Shown here in pieces: positions 1 to 11,907 of a stretch of 64,000 bases of DNA. The DNA is from Pseudoscleropodium purum. Taxonomy: Eukaryota; Streptophyta; Bryopsida; Hypnales; Brachytheciaceae. The stretch lies in contig OZ017798.1 of assembly GCA_963969395.1 (NCBI GenBank), positions 3,782,001 through 3,846,000 on the forward strand, given 5' to 3'. The notes under the pieces are model-generated. The model was given only the letters and a program-made list of their open reading frames with translations, made no database searches and had not been told where the DNA came from. Numbering within the stretch: position 1 is the first letter of the stretch; each line of letters begins with the position of its first letter. A program made the position numbers and the translations under genes.

Positions 1-307
1 GCGCCATACAATGAAGGGCAAGGTAGTTTGTGTGGAAGATATTAAAACTCACAGGAGTACAAGGTCGGTAGCTTCAATTGTGTCCTTTTTCTCTAGCTTC
101 TAAAACCCTAACAGTAGCAGGAAGACCTTGAGAATTGGCAATTCAGATTTTTCTTCCATAACAAGGTCCTTCAATACTGTGTCTTTAGACACAAACCTCA
201 TCTTTAAGCCTTTAGTTAGCTCATAGAAAGACAATAGTTGTGGCCCTTTATAGTCACCACTCCCAGTAGATGCAAGTCACAAAATTTGATGTCAATTGAG
301 GCAAGAT
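1..307. other. Unassigned left edge
   Basis: No gene, RNA or repeat structure is recognised. It is the sequence just 5' of the hAT-type transposase relic and could contain that element's 5' flank or end, but no terminal inverted repeat could be identified. Confidence 0.3.
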
Positions 308-1689
308 ATGGTGCAGATTTCCAATGAAGAAGAGGACTTGGATTTTGATGACGAACTGCAAGAAATCTCACCCCCAAAGAAGCCAAAATTGAACTATGAT
401 GCCACAAGACAATTACAAAATGAGTGGGCTATAAAGTTGGTTTGGGCGGAGCGAATTCAAGGGATTGATGGTTGCGTACATCTAGTAAAGTGCACTTTTT
501 GCTCAACTTTTGACAAAACTCCCAAGATTTTGGGCCTCAAGTGCGATACACTTACTAAGGAAGAAGGAAGGAGGAAGGTTGAGTTTGATATGAAGAAATA
601 CAATGTCAAGAAGGGTGATTGGTATGTTTCCAAGACAAGTAGGCATCAAGTCAATTTGAGGTTTTTTGTAGCTAGACAACTTGCATTGTTGCTTCAACAA
701 GTAAACAATACTACTTTACAGACTATTGCAAAAAAGACTGTGCAATTGTGCACAATATTTATAATCCTATTAGTTGGACGTCCTATGCTTGAATATGAAC
801 AAAGACAAGCATTATATGCTTTTTTGAGAGTCCCAACCTTGCCAAGGATGCATTGGTCAGATAGTTCTACAAGGTAGATGGTTGATTCTATGTACAATCA
901 AGTGAAGGAGGCAATTAAAAAAACAAATAAGTATTTCCCACTTCGTTGCTATTACTTGTGATGAAGTCACTACTATAGATAATGGAAGCTCGATTTCAAT
1001 TCATGCCTATATAGTACAGAATTACATAAGGATCCCCCTCTTGATCTCATTGCAATGCATAGTCAATGGAGTTGGTGTAAACAAGTTAATTGTAGTGATC
1101 ATAAAAGTGTTGGAGAATGGAGGAGATTTGACTACTGAGCAAATTTCAAGGAGGCTACTTTGTTTTGGTGCTAATGGTATAACCACTTTCCAAGGTGTGC
1201 AATGTAATGTAACAACACATATACATTCAAAGTGGGCTTCTTTTTGCATGGGAGTCCATTGCATAATTCATAGGTGTAACTTGGCAGTTAAATCTTTGTC
1301 TACACTTCCAATCTTTATTGTTGTAGAGTAGTTAATAAAAAAACCCATGCTTACTTCAAGAAGAGTCCCAAGAGGTTTTTTGAGTACCAAAAACTAGTAG
1401 AGGTCATGGAAACCAAAGGCCTAAAGCCACTATTCTAAGTTACTACAAGGTGGGTGTCACTACTTGAGCCTTTACGAAGGATGCTAGCCGACTACCACAC
1501 CTTGCTAGCAAAGATGAAGGTAGACTACACCCAAAATGATGCAGTGGAGGTATTTCACTTTCCTCAATCATTTCTTTACATTTCTCTCTATTGCATACCT
1601 AGGCATTGGAACCTTTCAAGTTACCCCACATTGTCTCAGTTGATTGCGGAACAGTTGATTACTGTTACTTGGAACAACTGATTAAGGTT

Positions 1690-2520
1690 TGGTTAGATTC
1701 AGTTCAATTAGGAATTCAAGATCCTTGCATTATAGTGGCTCAAAGTTTTGGTTTAGGGTGATTATAGGCCAGTTTTTTTTATTCAGTTTGGATTCTTGCA
1801 TTGTAGTGGCTCAGTCCGGATTCTTGCATTACGGTCGCTGAAGTCAATAGTTTAGGGTGATTATAGTACTATTTGTCTTAGTTCAGTTTGGATTTTGAAA
1901 TTGTAGTGGCTCCAAGTTTTGGATTAGCTTGATTACAGTATTGTTTTGTCTTAGTTGAGTCTTGATTCTTGCTTTGTAGTGTCTCAGTCTAGATTTTGGC
2001 ATTATGGTAGCCTAATTTTTTGTCTTAACTTGATTACGGTACTATTTTGTCTTGGTTGAGTCTTGATTCTTGCTTTGTGGTTTCCTTAGTCTCGATTCTA
2101 GCATTATGGTGGTCCAATTTTTAGTGGATAGGGGTTGACTTCGGTACCGTTTTGTCTCTATTGAATCTTGATTTTTAGTTTGCAGTTTCCTTAGTTTGGA
2201 TTGTTGCATTACAATGGCCCAATTTTTAGTTTGCAGGGGCTGACTTCGGTAATGTTTTGTCTTGATTAAGTTGTATTTTTGCCTTGCGGTGTCTCAACTG
2301 GATTGTTGCATTACGGTGGCCCAATTTTTTGTTTGCAAGGGTTGACTTCAGTTTAGTTTTGTCTCAATCTAGTCTGAATTGTTGCTTTCTTTTGTCTAGA
2401 TTCTTGCATTGTGGTGGCTCAATCTAGAATCTTGCATTATAGTAGCTCAAAGTTTTGATTTTGTTTGATTATAGTAGTGGTTTGTTTTCATTCAATCTTG
2501 ATTCTTGCATTGCAATGAGG
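1690..2520. repeat. Degenerate ~100-105 bp tandem array inside the hAT relic
   Basis: The phrase TTTTGTCTT/C recurs at about 1944, 2045, 2150, 2255 and 2357, giving spacings of 101, 105, 105 and 102 bp; a weaker copy lies near 1871. Each unit also carries GATTCTTGCATT followed by a GTGGCTCA or GTGGCCCA phrase. Copies are clearly diverged. The array separates two coding blocks of the transposase relic, so it sits in an intron or a later insertion. Confidence 0.7.
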
Positions 2521-3572
2521 GCAAGCATCTAATTATAATTCTGAATTTTTTACATAAAGTTGATAACAAAAAATAAACAAGTCGTTTCTAACTTGGAAAT
2601 TTGCTTGGAGTGTGCAGAAGTGCTTGGAGTTCATGCTAGATCCTTACACTCTTTTGGAAATGACAACAATCATGCCACTCTCGGAGACAATTGATTTGTT
2701 GGTAACATTTGCTCAAAAGTGTAATGTTTATGTTTGCAATTTTGTAGCCACCTTGAAGATTGCAGAAAGGCAGCTATATACCCTATATGTTGATAAGGCA
2801 ACCTCATATGCGACTGGCAAGTTTTAGGCATTCAAGAATATCATTGACTACTCCCACACCTAGATCCACTTGAGCTGGTTCTTAGACCCTAACCATGACT
2901 TAGCCAAATTAGTGTTTGTTACTAACAGGGAGAAAATGTGGGCTATATAAGGCAACCTATGTGGATCGAGATGTCTTGGCGGCCTTCATTGCAACTATAA
3001 AAAAAGAGTACTCAGGTATAGGTTTCCCTTTTTCACAAGTTTCCCTTCTTTTGTGACAGCTTGGTTAAATTTGGTTAGTCTCATTTTTTTGTTTTCATTG
3101 CAGTGCACTCTGTTTAGTTACTTCATGCTTCAGTTACTTAATTACTTAGTTTTTTGGTTTTACTGTAGTGCACTATATTCAATTACTTCAGTTACTTAGT
3201 ATTGAGTTACTTCGTACTTCTATTGGGACAATTAGTTAGTGGATTTTGGGACAGCTGGTCGGGGAATTTGTTACATCATAGGCCCTCTACTTTTTCTTTA
3301 TAAGACTCATATTGAATTAGAAATTCGTTTAGTTGATTAGTATGGTCCATTCTGTTGATTAGCTATGCTGGATTTAAGAATCCTTGGAATCACAATTCTT
3401 GAGCAACCAACCCATTCATATGCTTGATAGTTTCCATTCTAGTTATTGCTTGTTGAACATGGTGTATTTCTTGTTTGTAAGGGCAGCCAGTCAGTTGCTA
3501 AGGGAGTTGGAAGGACAATTCCCCTCCAACAATGTCATGGATGCACTAGGGATAATGTACCCGCAATACTAG

Positions 3573-3980
3573 TTGCAAATGGAAGCTAAAGAAACTTTTT
3601 TAAAGCACTTGGTAGTTCTCATGGAGTACTATGGTGAGCCTAAGTTGGTTGAGGTCAATAAGGTAAAACACTTGATCCCACCTATTTTGGATCACTATAG
3701 TTTGGAGACCCATCAGGGCTTGTTCAAATTGGCCATGGTCAATAATGCCAAACGGTCCATGGAGCCTCCCTTTGATCTAAATCCCTTAACTTGTCTTTGG
3801 CATTTTCTTAACTCATGCACTATTTTAAGAGTGAAAGCATTTCCAGAGTACTACAGGCTGGCTGAAATTGCCAAAGTCCAAGTTTTAGGGTCTGTGGAAG
3901 ATGACAAATGTTTTAGTTCACTTGCATTTCTAAAGAACAAGCTGAGAAATTCCTTAGATCCCCATTGGAATGTATAGTAG
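3573..3980 (+). pseudogene. hAT C-terminal dimerisation block of the relic
   Basis: The open frame contains SVEDDKCFSSLAFLKNKLR, the typical core of the hAT C-terminal dimerisation region, preceded by a tryptophan-containing block (LTCLWHFLNSC) and FPEYYRLAEIAKVQ. A stop at 3570-3572 separates it from the preceding in-family block (VMDALGIMYPQY), and two stops follow at about 3975. It is the best preserved part of the 308-4075 transposase relic and gives its orientation. Confidence 0.75.
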
Positions 3981-4075
3981 GCATGTACTCTCAAAAAATC
4001 TTTAATTTGGAGAACTTTCCTTATGATGATGCCCATAATGAATGGACAAGTGCAACAGATCGGCAATATGGGTTG

Positions 4076-4744
4076 TAAGCTAAGTGCTTAGGTGGTGTTG
4101 GTGAAATCCTAAATCTAATTGTGGTCAAGGGTTTGTTCTTGAGTGGATGGGCCCTTGCTTGGCCTTGTGTATCCACCAAGATATCCATGTATGAATTTTT
4201 ATTTCCTTAAGTTATGTGCATATTGTAGATGTAAAGTGCCAATGTGTATTTCAGAATCTTTGAGATGGTGCCTAAACCTCTACAAAAGAATAAAAGAATT
4301 TGCCATATTTTCACAATGAAAAGGTCAATGGAGCCAAAGTATATGACCACTTCTATAGAATTTTGCCTTTTTTGCTTCAAAAGATGTCCTTGAAGTGCTA
4401 CAATTTTCCACAACTTGCAAGCCACTTATGCCAAATGGATTTTTTGGAAGAAAGGCAATCGCCAGTAAAAATCATTAACAAGACATATTCAATCACCATG
4501 TGGGCACATAAAAGAAAGCAAATGCCATCAATCTAGCATTTTCCCAAAATCCTTAAAAAAGGGTTGATCAAGACCATAGTGGCCAAAAGAAAGTAAGTCC
4601 CAAATCCATTCCTGATCGTGTGGCCAACTAATCTTTTAGGGGGGATTAAATATCTCCAGATTGAAGCATATATGTGGGGTAGGTTGCAACTTGCAAGCTT
4701 AGTGACAAAAACCATTTATGGGATGACGATCCATCTCTGACCAC
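4076..4744. other. AT-rich gene-free DNA
   Basis: Only short chance reading frames on both strands are present and none shows recognisable family motifs. It may include the 3' flank or end of the hAT relic; no end could be defined. Confidence 0.3.
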
Positions 4745-5401
4745 TTAACCCCTAACTACCCTAGGCACCAAAATCTGATGTTTGCAAAACTTTGAAGTTA
4801 AATAAAACCTAACCAAGTTTCTATTTTTATTAGTTTCTATTATTGAAAAGTTCTTCTCAAAGTATAGTTTTAGCATCAAAAAATCCAATCTTAAAAATAA
4901 ATGATAGTGATTTTTCTATTCAAGATTTTGTGCAAGGGTACCCATTGCAATCTTCACTTCCCATAGTAGTGAGAGCTCTTGGAAATGAGCCTCAAATATA
5001 CTAGATTTTGGTGAAATAATCACATTCAAAATTCACTTAAAAAATTATAGAGTAGATTTTAAGAAGCCATAAATTGATTGGAGTTATACATGTTAGGCCC
5101 TTTAACTTCAGTTATTTTTGGTCACCAACTTCTTAGATTGGACTTGTGAAAAGAAGATTGAAGACTTCACATCACTTTTGCAGTTTTAATACCCTCATGG
5201 TCAAACATTATAATAATCTTTTATTATATAGGTGATATTGTTGTATTTTCTTATCCTATAAAATTTCTAGCATGTCTAGTTTGAATTTGTATAATTATAA
5301 TTAAAAAAAAATTGATACAGCTTATCAAAATATTGGCATTTTCTTCAATTTAGAGCAAATTCCAAGAAGCTCAAAATAGGCCTTGGGCATTTAGGAGTTA
5401 A
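4745..5401. mobile_element. TTAACCCC-family non-autonomous element (657 bp)
   Basis: The left end reads TTAACCCCTAACTACCCTAG and the right end, on the other strand, reads TTAACTCCTAAATGCCCAAG. The first 22 bases of the two ends agree at 18 positions. There is no coding sequence inside. The ends match other elements in this window, notably the one at 56513-57446. The superfamily is unresolved; TTAA at both outer edges would fit a TTAA target site, but TTAA could equally be part of the inverted repeat. Confidence 0.55.
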
Positions 5402-7002
5402 GGAGTTTAGCATAGCTGCTAGATGGATGGATGCAAAGAAATATTTTTCTTGTGTAGGGAAATTGATTTAAGAAGGATTAAAAAAAATTTACATTTTTTG
5501 GTCAAAATTAAAATTGTTTTCAATTTTTTTCCTGAAGATTTTGTGCAATCTATTGTTGTTATGTAGGCCGTTGAAATTTTGAACATAGGTTGGTTACAAA
5601 ATTGATGTAAATGATAATTTTGTACATGTCGTAATCATTCTATGCTTTTAATATACACTTCTTGGACATTTCTAAAGCTTCTACAATTCTTGTTGTATGT
5701 GAGTTGTAATGTAAACAAAGTTATGATTAGAATTAGAGCAGCCTATATTGTGGAAATGGTGGTGATTGGACATGGGTTGCCTATTCTAATGCCGGGAAGA
5801 CTACCCTATCAACTCTACAAGGGGCAATATGGGCAAGAAAGGGTCATATGTTTGTTAACCCCCCTAGTGACTCATTTTCTAGTTGTTGCCCTGTTTTTTT
5901 TATCTTCTCGTTATCAATTTTTAATTTTAAAAATAAATAAAATGTTTGTAGAAAAAGTGAGTTATGAATCTAATGGCAATAGTTTCATCAAATTCCAAGT
6001 TAAACTTTGCCTTGTGGACTTTTTTAAAGTTTAGTGATGTAGTGTAGTTCTACAATTCATGTTTTTTAGTTTAATTTGGGCATGGATTGAAAAGTCAACC
6101 AACCAATGCAATTGTTGCCCACCTCAAAAAGGGCAAATACAAGGAGCTCAAGGAGAAGCCACAAGTGTGCCCACTCTTGCTTTTGATTAGGCAAACATTA
6201 CTCTCATTTCAATGACCACCATGCATTGCAAGCTCCACCACAAAAATTGCAAAAGGACCCAAAATGTTGTAAAATTTTAGATGAGCATTTTCAACTCTCT
6301 TGTCTTTCATCGAACTGAAAAGGTGATCATTTCATAATATTCTCACTAAGATATCAGCTCCTTCAAAGTCTTGCCTTGTTTTCCATGGACCTAAATAAAG
6401 CTTCAAACTTAAGTATCTACTAAATTGCGCAGTTAAATAATTTGAAGTTTTTGAGGTTCTCACTTTCAATGTGAACTACAATAACCTATGGTTGCATTCT
6501 ATCCAATCTCAAGAAAAAAACAAGCAAACAAATTGCTCAAGTTCTTGGCAATTTTGGCCCATTTTGAAATTACTTTTCCCTTAAAGGGGAGATAATATCT
6601 CCCTATTAATATACCTAGGAATGAACTTTGTTATAATTTGTAGAAAATCATTATTTGCCTCAAAAGTTGCAGCTTTAATGTTGTTGAATGAGTGGAAAGT
6701 TACAAGAGAATCATTAGTTGGTTAGGAAGTTACCATATTGGGGCTCCCACTCCCTATGGAAGCAAAAGGACCCCCAAATGTTGGTTAACAATGTTAGGGC
6801 TGAAATTGAATTACAATGTCAAAGTGAAATGAAAGGTTTATACCAACCTAAACTAATCATAGATGTCTTGAGGCATATTTTAACACAAATTACATGATTG
6901 AAATCTAATACAATCTTTTGGTAAGGTATTATCATTAATAGGTCTCATTTTATAGCAAATTCATTGAATTCTTTTGAAAAAAGACTAGAGTAGTATTTGT
7001 CC
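5402..7002. other. AT-rich gene-free DNA
   Basis: A frame at 5642-6034 (130 codons, plus strand) is open but shows no family motif and has the AT-rich composition of its surroundings. I regard it as chance. Nothing else is recognised. Confidence 0.35.
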
Positions 7003-7932
7003 TCTAAATGATTTGAACTATGTTTTTACCAAAAACGCTCCAAACTGCCATTTTTAGTGCAAATACCAAACTTAAAAATAAAAAAAATTTGGACATACGT
7101 AACCGTAGAACCTTGTAATAATCTGGTTTGAGAAGATGTGAACTCCCCCCCCCCCCCCCCCAAATTTTCCATTGTGTAGATTGCAAGATATTAGTGTTTA
7201 AAGTGATAAAGATATTTTTTGGGCCCTACAACAAACCAAGCAATTGTACTTTATAAGGTCATATTTGCATGTAAAAATGTTCAAAATGGTGGTGCTTCTT
7301 TGGATTCATTCTTCAAGGCAAGTTGACTACATGCTTGAAAATTTTTAGATCATTTAAAATTGTACAACATAGAGGAAAAAAATAGTAAATAGAAAAAAAT
7401 AGAGAATGATTCAAAATACTAAATTGTTAAGAATTTAGTTATGAAACTAAAAAACGCCAATATCAATGGTTGTAATGTTGTAATAACCAATTTTCATTTT
7501 ATGATTTTATTTTTTTCAAAAAATATTGAAAATTGAGTTAAATAAAGGACTTCAAAGTTTATTTTAGAGTAAAGAATCTATAATTGCTTGCAAACTAAAA
7601 CTCCTCATTACTTTCATCTTATTAATCAAAATAGAATGATTCAAAGCTTTCCACATACATATAAATCTAGTAAATTAATTTTAAATTTTTATTTCTTCAA
7701 AAAATATTTTTAAAAAAAAATTTGGACTATCCATTGAGCATTAAAACTACATATCATATGAAAACTTTTTAACCATACAATCAAAAGTTGTGAAACTTGT
7801 TGGGCCTTAAAGCTACTCTTTAGGTACATGTTGAATGAAAATTTCAAAGAAAAAAAATTAAAAATTCCATTTGTAGTAAGCTACCCTTAATTTCTATATT
7901 GCCAAAAATGCAATTTAGGCATTTAGGGGGGA
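7003..7932. mobile_element. TTAACCCC-family element copy (~930 bp)
   Basis: It aligns end to end by eye with the copies at 59500-60234 and 60231-61225, sharing phrases such as TCAAAATGGTGG, GGCCTTAAAGCTACTC and CAATTTAGGCATTTAGGGGG. The right terminus (TTTAGGGGGG) is kept; the left terminus has decayed. It is non-coding. Confidence 0.6.
7145..7162. repeat. Homopolymer run of 18 C
   Basis: An uninterrupted run of 18 cytosines lies inside the element copy at 7003-7932, replacing sequence that is not C-rich in its relatives. It could be real slippage or a sequencing or assembly length error. Confidence 0.9.
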
Positions 7933-8396
7933 AGTAGTTTTAGCTTATTACCACTTTCATCTCTATTCCATCCTTATGTAATGGAGAGGTCCATTTCAAA
8001 ACAAAAATGTAAATTTTATGTATATGAGGGAGAAATAAGAATTTACGTTGTTAAAAGCTCGATTACTTGGTTCACATTTAAAGCTACAAAAATCTTATGC
8101 AAAAAACATTAGATTGGGTACATTACAATCTATACCTTAAGACTTAAGTTAGGCTTTTTTGTTTGTTTGTTACATTGAGATCCCTAGGACTTTGCATCCC
8201 CAATTCTATTTTGGGTATTCCTATGAAGAAGGGGTGCATGGGCTTTGTTTTGTAGTGTTTTGACTCATAGAAGAAAGGATATTGAATTTCAAAGTTTTTA
8301 TGAATAAAAAATTTAGAAAATTAATTTTACTTTTTATTTTATTATACCTTGGGAGTTGGAAAAGGTACAATAGTATATTATTACAAGGGGTTTTGG
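7933..8396. other. AT-rich gene-free DNA
   Basis: This is the spacer between the TTAACCCC element and the poly-T that marks the 3' end of the large LINE. Two opposite-strand chance frames are present and no motif is recognised. Confidence 0.3.
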
Positions 8397-8499
8397 TTTT
8401 TTTTTTAACAACTAGCAAAGCCATTGTATTAAGAAAGAATAGGAGAATAGTGGCCAAGACTCAAAGGTTTGGACAATGAAGACAATAAAGCCAAAGCCA

Positions 8500-9251
8500 A
8501 AATGAGAGACTAAAAAAACCAAACTAAGTAAACTGAAACATGGAAGGGCAAGTTTGATTCCACATGATACTAGAAAGACGCCTACTAACCAACCAAGGAG
8601 AATGAATCCACAAACGGTCGAATGAATTCCAAATATCTAACGCCTTTGTAGGTTGATGGTGGATTCTGAGTTGAGCCTTAAGTTGTGTGGCTCTTCTTGA
8701 GTTGAGGAGGGCACTCCAAAGAGCTTGTTGGATGAAATCTAGAGGCCAGAGGTTGTAGTTAAACACACATTGATTTCGTGAAGTCCAAATCAACCACAGA
8801 GTTGAACCGCATAGGAAGGACCAGATGGATCCAACTTTCTAGAATTACTAGGGTAGTGGGGAACCGAATACACACTGAGTAAAGTCAAAACGAGATTGAG
8901 AACTATCAATGGGAGCTCCAATGAGATGAAGCAAAACTAACTGAGCGTAATTCCAAATGGCTTGTGCATATGGGCAATAATAGAACCTATGAGGTGGGGT
9001 TTCTTCAATTCCAAGGTCGCAATAGGAGCAATTAGTGTCGAAGCTTGGGTTGATCTTCATTCACCAAGAATGTAGAGGGATAGTGTCATGCTATACTCAC
9101 CATATGAATACAACATCCTTCGTAGGTTGTGATCGATGCTAGACCTCCATCTACTCAGACAAAAATAATGGAGAAAGATGGTGAGGCCATTTTTCCAGGA
9201 TGGTACGCTTGAGGTGGTGTTGTTTGGTGAGTAGGTTCCAATCCAAGGCAA
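8500..9251 (-). pseudogene. LINE ORF2 C-terminus with zf-RVT block
   Basis: The minus-strand frame at 8848-9060 contains NCSYCDLGIEETPPHRFYYC, the CxxC...H...C arrangement of the zinc-binding domain downstream of plant LINE reverse transcriptases (zf-RVT), followed by PYAQAIW. The next piece (8524-8793) holds MIWTSRNQCVFN, typical of the extreme C-terminus of this ORF2 family. Stops separate the pieces. Confidence 0.75.
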
Positions 9252-10429
9252 TCAAATAAGATGTCAATGGGGAGCCATCAGACCATTTCCATCAAGCCTG
9301 GTTAAAAGCTAGTTTCTAGGTAGTTATAGAGAGAGTAAGTACAAGGGCCGTTGATGACCCTTGTTGATCAATAAAACACATATTCGTTTAATGAATCATG
9401 TGACCTGGAGAGTACCAATTGTATTTGGAATGTCTGAGAGTTGCTGGGATGTATGTCTAATTGAGGCATGAGTAAGATTGCTAGATAGAGCCAAGAACTA
9501 GGGTTGTGGGAGAAGGATGTGGTGGTTGGCAGTCATGTTCTTCCATGCTACGTCTAGGATGGTGTCTTGGAGTTGGATGAAAATTCCCAGCCACTCTCCA
9601 ACTTGGGCTAACTCGACAAGATCAATGAGCATTGATAGCCATTTAGAAGGTACCATAGAGGTTAGTCTCTTCCAAAGATGACGCTCATCTTTGAGAAATG
9701 GGAACCATGTGGATACCTCCTCCCAAGAACTAAAAGCTTGAGCCCGTGAATCCCATAGGTCATGAATTGTTTGCAATCTATCTTGAGCTAATGCTCAGGC
9801 TCGATCTCTAGAGAAACTGAAATTGGAGCCTATAAACTTTGTGGACCACCAAAAGCTAGTATTTAGAACTTCATCTACATTGGCGGGGAAAACGGGTTCT
9901 ATATATTTGGACATCAATTGCTAGGCCCTAGTAAACCGATTCCACACATGAGAACCGCATGTGACTATTTGATTATGAACCATGAGCCATAATTGTGACG
10001 GGAACTAGAAGCCATCTTTCGGATGAGGCTTCATTTTGTGGATGTGGAATTGACGGAGAATCTTGAGATTAGAAATGCCTGATTTGATGGCAAAGAGTAT
10101 CCATTTTGCCAAGAAGGAGGTGAGTGAAACTTCTGGATCGAGCAATTTGAGCCCCCCTAATTCCTAGGAAGGCAGTAGTCGTCCCATGCTACTCGCGAGC
10201 AAGCATTATGTTTCGTATTGTTCTAGAGAAAATTTCTCAAACTCCCATGAATGGACCTGATAACCTGTAAGGAGCCACTCCATACTACTAAGAAATAATA
10301 TAACATAGAAAGAAGAACCACGTAAATTATTGTGACCCTACCTACAAGGGAAAGGCATTGGGATGTCTAATAATTGAGTTTTTTCAAAATCTTTGACTTT
10401 AGGAATTCATCAATGTTTGTAGTCTCGAG
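9252..10429 (-). pseudogene. LINE ORF2 region between reverse transcriptase and zf-RVT
   Basis: This lies in the expected position between the reverse transcriptase palm and the zf-RVT block, with composition like the rest of the LINE. A broken frame at 9498-9776 (minus strand) carries WEEVSTWFPFLKDERHLWKR. No specific catalytic motif is visible. Confidence 0.55.
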
Positions 10430-11192
10430 AGTAATTCCAAATGGGGTGCTGAGAAGCTTAGACAATGAACCTTGAGGAGCCCAGGAGAGTTGGAAGGCAT
10501 CTGTCCATGTAGGTCAAGGTGTCTTGGACAGCCAATAAGCCGTGCTTTTGGTCCAATTGATCATGAGTCTAGTTGCAGAATCAAACCTCTGAAGTAGAGA
10601 GATAGTGTTTCTAAGGTCTACTTCATCACCTCTAATGGACAATCCGGTATCATCATCATATTGCAAAACCAGTTGATGGTGATGTGAGTCACATAGACGG
10701 ATGCCTTGAATATGGCCTTATTTTTGTTCTTCCGTTGCAGCCATATGTAGGGCCTCACCAACAAGGAAGAAGAGGTAGGGGGCTAAGGGATCCCTTGCCT
10801 CACTCCTCGTTGTATGGAAAAAGGAGTGGTGGCCTTGTCATTAATAAGAATTGATGTTGACATGTCCTAAAGCAACATCATGACTAATCTAACAAATGAT
10901 TCTAGAAAACCTAATTTGTACATGATCTGACAAAGGAAGTCCCAAGATACAACATCATATGCCTTAGAAAATTAAATTTAAAGAAAATGAGCTCTTATAC
11001 AGAGTCAAGTGTCCATTGAACCGTTTCGTACTAGAGAAGAATGTTATCTAGAATGTGACAAGAGGGTAGAAACACTAGAAGAAAACTCAACATCCACAGT
11101 GAAAAAAAATGTTGATTTTTTTGGTTAATGTTTGTGTTCATTAGGACATATTGATCTGGACATTGCATAGGAAAAAAATGTTGATTTTGATA

Positions 11193-11264
11193 TGAAATTG
11201 AACACTTTTTTGTTGAGCAAAGCAAAAAATTGTTATTTTGGCAACAAAAAAGTGTTCAATTTCA
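11193..11264. repeat. Perfect 23-bp inverted repeat (hairpin)
   Basis: The arms at 11193-11215 and 11242-11264 (TGAAATTGAACACTTTTTTG... and its exact complement) flank a 26-base loop. It lies in the left subterminal part of the CACTA element. Perfect arms in an otherwise decayed setting suggest recent origin or gene conversion. Confidence 0.9.
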
Positions 11265-11299
11265 CCAATTCAAATTCAAAAATTTAATTTTCAAAAATC

Positions 11300-11475
11300 A
11301 AAATTTTGGACCAATGAAGAGTTGCCATGTGGCACCATGCCACACAAGCAAGCACCTAGGCAATCCACCACACGAGCAACCACCTATATAGCCATACCAT
11401 ATGGGTAGGGTCACCCCCAAGGTTTGAACCCGAGACCTTGGAGGTGAAACTCCATGGTCTAAACCAATGCACCAC
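11300..11475 (-). mobile_element. tRNA-headed SINE-like module
   Basis: On the minus strand, TGGTGCATTGG at 11464-11474 matches the RNA polymerase III A box at 10 of 11 positions. It is followed after about 31 bases by GGTTCAAACC (11421-11430), a B-box match. The flanking stems do not form an acceptor arm, so it is not a tRNA gene. A body of about 120 bp follows towards 11300. A second copy of the arrangement lies at 62580-62684, also immediately left of a foldback repeat. Confidence 0.5.
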
Positions 11476-11557
11476 AAATATATGTGCATGTGCAAGAGAG
11501 TAAATGTTTTTAATTTATTTAGTTTTTCGTTATTTTTGCATTTGCCATGTGAAGTCA

Positions 11558-11907
11558 GCAGACTTCAGGGGCCGTTTTCACATAGTAAAATAACTTATTT
11601 TTTGAAACTTTCAACTAAAAGAAGTTGGTAAATGAAGGTAAATTTCACCTCTAAAAATCCTTTTGCAATTTTGGGTCATTAATAAAAAGTTATGGACAAA
11701 ATTCAGAGAGGGTGCTTAAAAATGTTAAAAAAAAATGGCCATTCCAACCCTCTCTGAATTTTGTCCATAACTTTTTATTTAAGACTCAAAATTGCAAATG
11801 GATTTTTGGAGGTGAAAGGTACTTTCATTTCCCAACTTTTTTTTAGCTTAAAGTTTTAAGAAAAAAGGTAGTCTACTATGTGAAAACTCCCCCTGAAGTC
11901 TACTGCT
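11558..11907. repeat. Foldback module FB1 (~350 bp imperfect palindrome)
   Basis: The left part begins AGCAGACTTCAGGGG and the right part ends CCCCTGAAGTCTACTGCT. The inner arms include a perfect 30-bp match built around GGACAAAATTCAGAGAGGGT and its complement, with a centre of about 33 bases. It shares the outer phrase CATAGTA and the inner phrase TGTCCATAACTTTT with FB2 and FB3. It is non-coding. Confidence 0.8.

Larger units (their letters stand above)
308..4075 (+). pseudogene. Decayed hAT-type transposase gene (DUF659-like)
   Basis: Translated pieces occur in the order expected for the plant hAT-like transposase family with a DUF659-type core. At 308-877 there is an N-terminal segment with a CxxC zinc-finger half (VKCTFCSTF) and the block GRPMLEYEQRQALYAFLRVP. 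After a stop at 875-877 the core resumes in other frames over 880-1330, with block RRLLCFGANGITTFQGVQ and the motif MGVHCIIHRCNLAV. Further matching pieces lie at 1355-1560, 2600-2960 and 3480-3980, ending in the hAT dimerisation block. Stops and frame changes interrupt nearly every block (for example at 875, 1329 and 3570), so it cannot make a full protein. Where introns end and decay begins cannot be told by eye. The family assignment rests on remembered family motifs, not on a search. Confidence 0.75.

Noticed and set aside
5642..6034. 130-codon plus-strand frame
   Set aside because: Background composition, no family motif, no splice or promoter context; a chance frame.
11419..11475. tRNA gene on the minus strand
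   Set aside because: A and B boxes are present but no acceptor stem or plausible anticodon arm forms; better explained as a tRNA-derived head.
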